Source: Acidobacteriota bacterium | GTDB taxonomy: Bacteria > Acidobacteriota > Blastocatellia > UBA7656 | Reading direction: 5' to 3' | Assembly (NCBI GenBank): GCA_038040445.1 | Contig: JBBPIG010000007.1 | Span: 1 to 64,000 of the forward strand | DNA: 64,000 nucleotides | Shown here: positions 62,503 to 64,000 of the stretch, piece by piece | Layout: every line of letters begins with the position of its first letter | Position numbering within the stretch: position 1 is the stretch's first letter | Made by a program: the position numbers and the translations under genes | Notes under the pieces: generated by a model | What the model was told of the DNA's origin: nothing | The model's database searches: none | Seen by the model: the letters and a program-made list of their open reading frames with translations, nothing else

Positions 62503-62554
62503 TGGTTCACTGCCGCCGCGCAAACGAGAACGCGCGAACGTCAAAGACTTCCGG

Positions 62555-62809
62555 AATCCCCCCAACGGCAGTTGGGGGATTGTTCACGGGCAACCTACTG
62601 AGGCTTGCGAGGCAACTCCGTTGGGCGGAACAACTCCGTTAGGAGTTGAATGGTTTATAGAAGAGCTCGTTCCAAGTGGCGCGCCCCAGCGGGGTGCCAT
62701 GTCGGTCAGTCGCTCATCGGATGAGGATTGATGCGGCACATTGCACCCCGCTGGGGTGCGGCTACCAGGCGCACTACGGTTCCATAAACATCGCACCCCT
62801 CTGGGGTGC
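62555..62809. repeat. Cluster of short palindromes
   Basis: Within the 354-base gap 62503-62856: an AATCCCCCCAAC/GTTGGGGGATT hairpin (62555-62581), CAACTCC/GGAGTTG (62631-62648), and three G-C-(A/G)-CCCC-N3-GGGGTGC palindromes at 62681-62697, 62743-62759 and 62793-62809. Such GGGGTGC elements are widespread in this phylum. No gene is seen; some could terminate propeller 11 transcription or regulate the alcohol dehydrogenase start at 62857. Confidence 0.85.
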
Positions 62810-62856
62810 CTCCAGCAATTACCGTGGGATGCCGAGCTCGGATAAAAGTTGGTTGT

Positions 62857-63999
62857 ATGGAGCCCTTTGATTTTCACAGCCGGACACGATTGATCTTCGG
62901 CGAGGCGTCGTTTGACCGGCTCGGCGCTCTGGCGTCGGAACTTGGCTTTCGCCGCACGTTGCTGGTCGCTGACATTGGGATTCTCGCCTGCGGCTATGTA
63001 GAGCAAGCAACCAAGATTCTCACCGACTCTCGAATCACGGTATTCTCCTTTCACGATTTCGATTCGAATCCAAACACAACAATGATCGACGCCGGGCGCG
63101 CCGTCGCCGCATCGCTGGAGATAGATTCAATCATCGGCCTTGGCGGCGGCAGCTCAATGGATACGGCTAAGGCTATCAACTTTCTGCTGACCGGCGGCGG
63201 AGCGATGCGAGACTATTGGGGCTACGGGAAAGCTCGCGCGCCGATGCTGCCGATGATCGCCGTACCTACAACGTCGGGCACCGGCAGCGAGGCTCAATCG
63301 TACGCTCTCATCTCTGACTCTGAGACTCACGTCAAGATGGCTTGCGGTGATCCCGGCGCTGCTTTCAAGGTCGCGATCCTCGATCCGGGCTTGACCGTAT
63401 CACAGCCTGCCGGCGTCACCGCGACCGCGGGTTTTGACGCGATCTCACACGCAGTCGAAACCTACGTCACAACTAAGCGCACTGCCGCGTCGGAACTTTT
63501 CTCACTCGAAGCGTGGCGGTTGCTTGAAGCTAATTACGAACGCGTGATCACGAATCCCCAAGACATCGAAGCGCGCGGCGCTATGCAGCTTGGCGCTTAT
63601 TGGGCGGGACTGGCGATCGAGAACTCGATGCTTGGCGCGACTCACGCTTGTGCGAACCCGCTGACGGCAAACTACAACACCGAGCACGGCGTGGCGATCG
63701 GACTGATGCTCCCGCACGTTGTTCGATGGAACGGCTCGGCTGTCGGTGATCGCTATGATCAACTCTTGAAGCACGGATCGGTGACTGTGAATCGAGACCA
63801 TCCCGCGGAAGCTCTCGCTGACAGGCTTGAAGAGTTGCTGGCAATCGCCGGAATGACGCGCGGCTTGAAGACGGAAGGTATTCCTGAAAACGATCTTCCG
63901 CGCCTCGCCGAAGAAGCGGCCGGTCAATGGACAGGAGAGTTCAACCCACGGCCGTTCGGCGCCGCGGAAGCGCTCGAGCTCTATCAGCGCGCTTATTGA
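62857..63999 (+). CDS. Iron-containing alcohol dehydrogenase
   Basis: 380 residues, complete, ending at the window edge. Family group III: the coenzyme motif G-L-G-G-G-S-S-M-D-T-A-K is at about 88-99, V-P-T-T-S-G-T-G-S-E follows, and metal ligands are Asp and His in G-F-D-A-I-S-H-A-V-E, then His in G-A-T-H-A-C-A-N-P and N-T-E-H-G-V-A-I-G. All four Fe ligands are present, so the enzyme appears active. ATG 62857 begins the conserved strand; an earlier in-frame start at 62806 would translate palindrome sequence. It could reduce aldehydes or oxidise alcohols; no specific partner is adjacent, though an acid-to-aldehyde module lies at 17-23 kb. Confidence 0.93.
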   Translation: MEPFDFHSRTRLIFGEASFDRLGALASELGFRRTLLVADIGILACGYVEQATKILTDSRITVFSFHDFDSNPNTTMIDAGRAVAASLEIDSIIGLGGGSSMDTAKAINFLLTGGGAMRDYWGYGKARAPMLPMIAVPTTSGTGSEAQSYALISDSETHVKMACGDPGAAFKVAILDPGLTVSQPAGVTATAGFDAISHAVETYVTTKRTAASELFSLEAWRLLEANYERVITNPQDIEARGAMQLGAYWAGLAIENSMLGATHACANPLTANYNTEHGVAIGLMLPHVVRWNGSAVGDRYDQLLKHGSVTVNRDHPAEALADRLEELLAIAGMTRGLKTEGIPENDLPRLAEEAAGQWTGEFNPRPFGAAEALELYQRAY

Positions 64000-64000
64000 G

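Noticed and set aside
1-64000. tRNA, rRNA, riboswitch or autonomous insertion sequence
   Set aside because: No cloverleaf, conserved riboswitch core, transposase reading frame or long terminal repeats could be seen by eye.

Overview
The window looks like a chromosomal segment of an uncultured Acidobacteriota bacterium, most likely Blastocatellia-like. This is inferred from four things: a GC-rich composition (estimated by eye), a Ser/Thr kinase fused to a TolB/WD40-type propeller, a very large double-FtsX permease, and many short inverted-repeat elements of the kinds common in that phylum. Planctomycetota is the main alternative. No rRNA, tRNA, CRISPR array, transposase or phage gene was recognised.

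Layout. 1-3.0 kb: a 5'-truncated N-acyl-D-amino-acid deacylase coupled to a creatininase-family amidohydrolase, then an orphan DNA methyltransferase. 3.3-7.6 kb: the kinase-propeller protein and a HEAT-like protein. 7.8-9.4 kb: a DUF4126 membrane protein and an aldo/keto reductase whose end is made of a repeat element. 10.2-12.5 kb: a secreted protein with three nearly identical 131-residue tandem modules and a glycine zipper. 12.9-16.9 kb: a hybrid histidine kinase/NtrC regulator pair and a frameshifted remnant of a second receiver domain. 17.1-22.9 kb: two short AMP-forming ligase paralogues, a glycosyltransferase, a nucleotidyltransferase and an aldehyde-dehydrogenase-fold reductase, which together resemble an acid-activation/reduction module. 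22.9-23.5 kb: a HigBA-like toxin-antitoxin pair. 25-32.7 kb: a TonB-domain protein, an ABC ATPase and giant permease, a propeller protein and an MFS transporter. 32.9-62.5 kb: mostly secreted beta-propeller proteins, with interspersed transporters, a MazF-like module, a carboxymuconolactone-decarboxylase/SDR pair, an unfamiliar PD-(D/E)XK-like protein and a metallo-beta-lactamase-fold hydrolase. The window closes with a complete Fe-dependent alcohol dehydrogenase.

The dominant feature is a lineage expansion of eleven PQQ-like (BamB/quinoprotein-fold) propeller proteins in 39 kb (23.7-62.5 kb), all opening with a W-P-x-(W/F)-R-G-P-type motif or a close variant after a signal or membrane segment. 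Intergenic gaps beside these genes are repeatedly filled by inverted repeats. Three copies of one element (core GGCCTTCAGGCGGAAG or near variant) lie 15-24 bases from a propeller start codon. Heptamer-based repeats fill other gaps, and several repeats form the ends of flanking coding sequences. This pairing of paralogue expansion with palindromic elements is the best candidate for something undescribed. The propellers are probably periplasmic or envelope proteins, but the sequence does not reveal their ligand.
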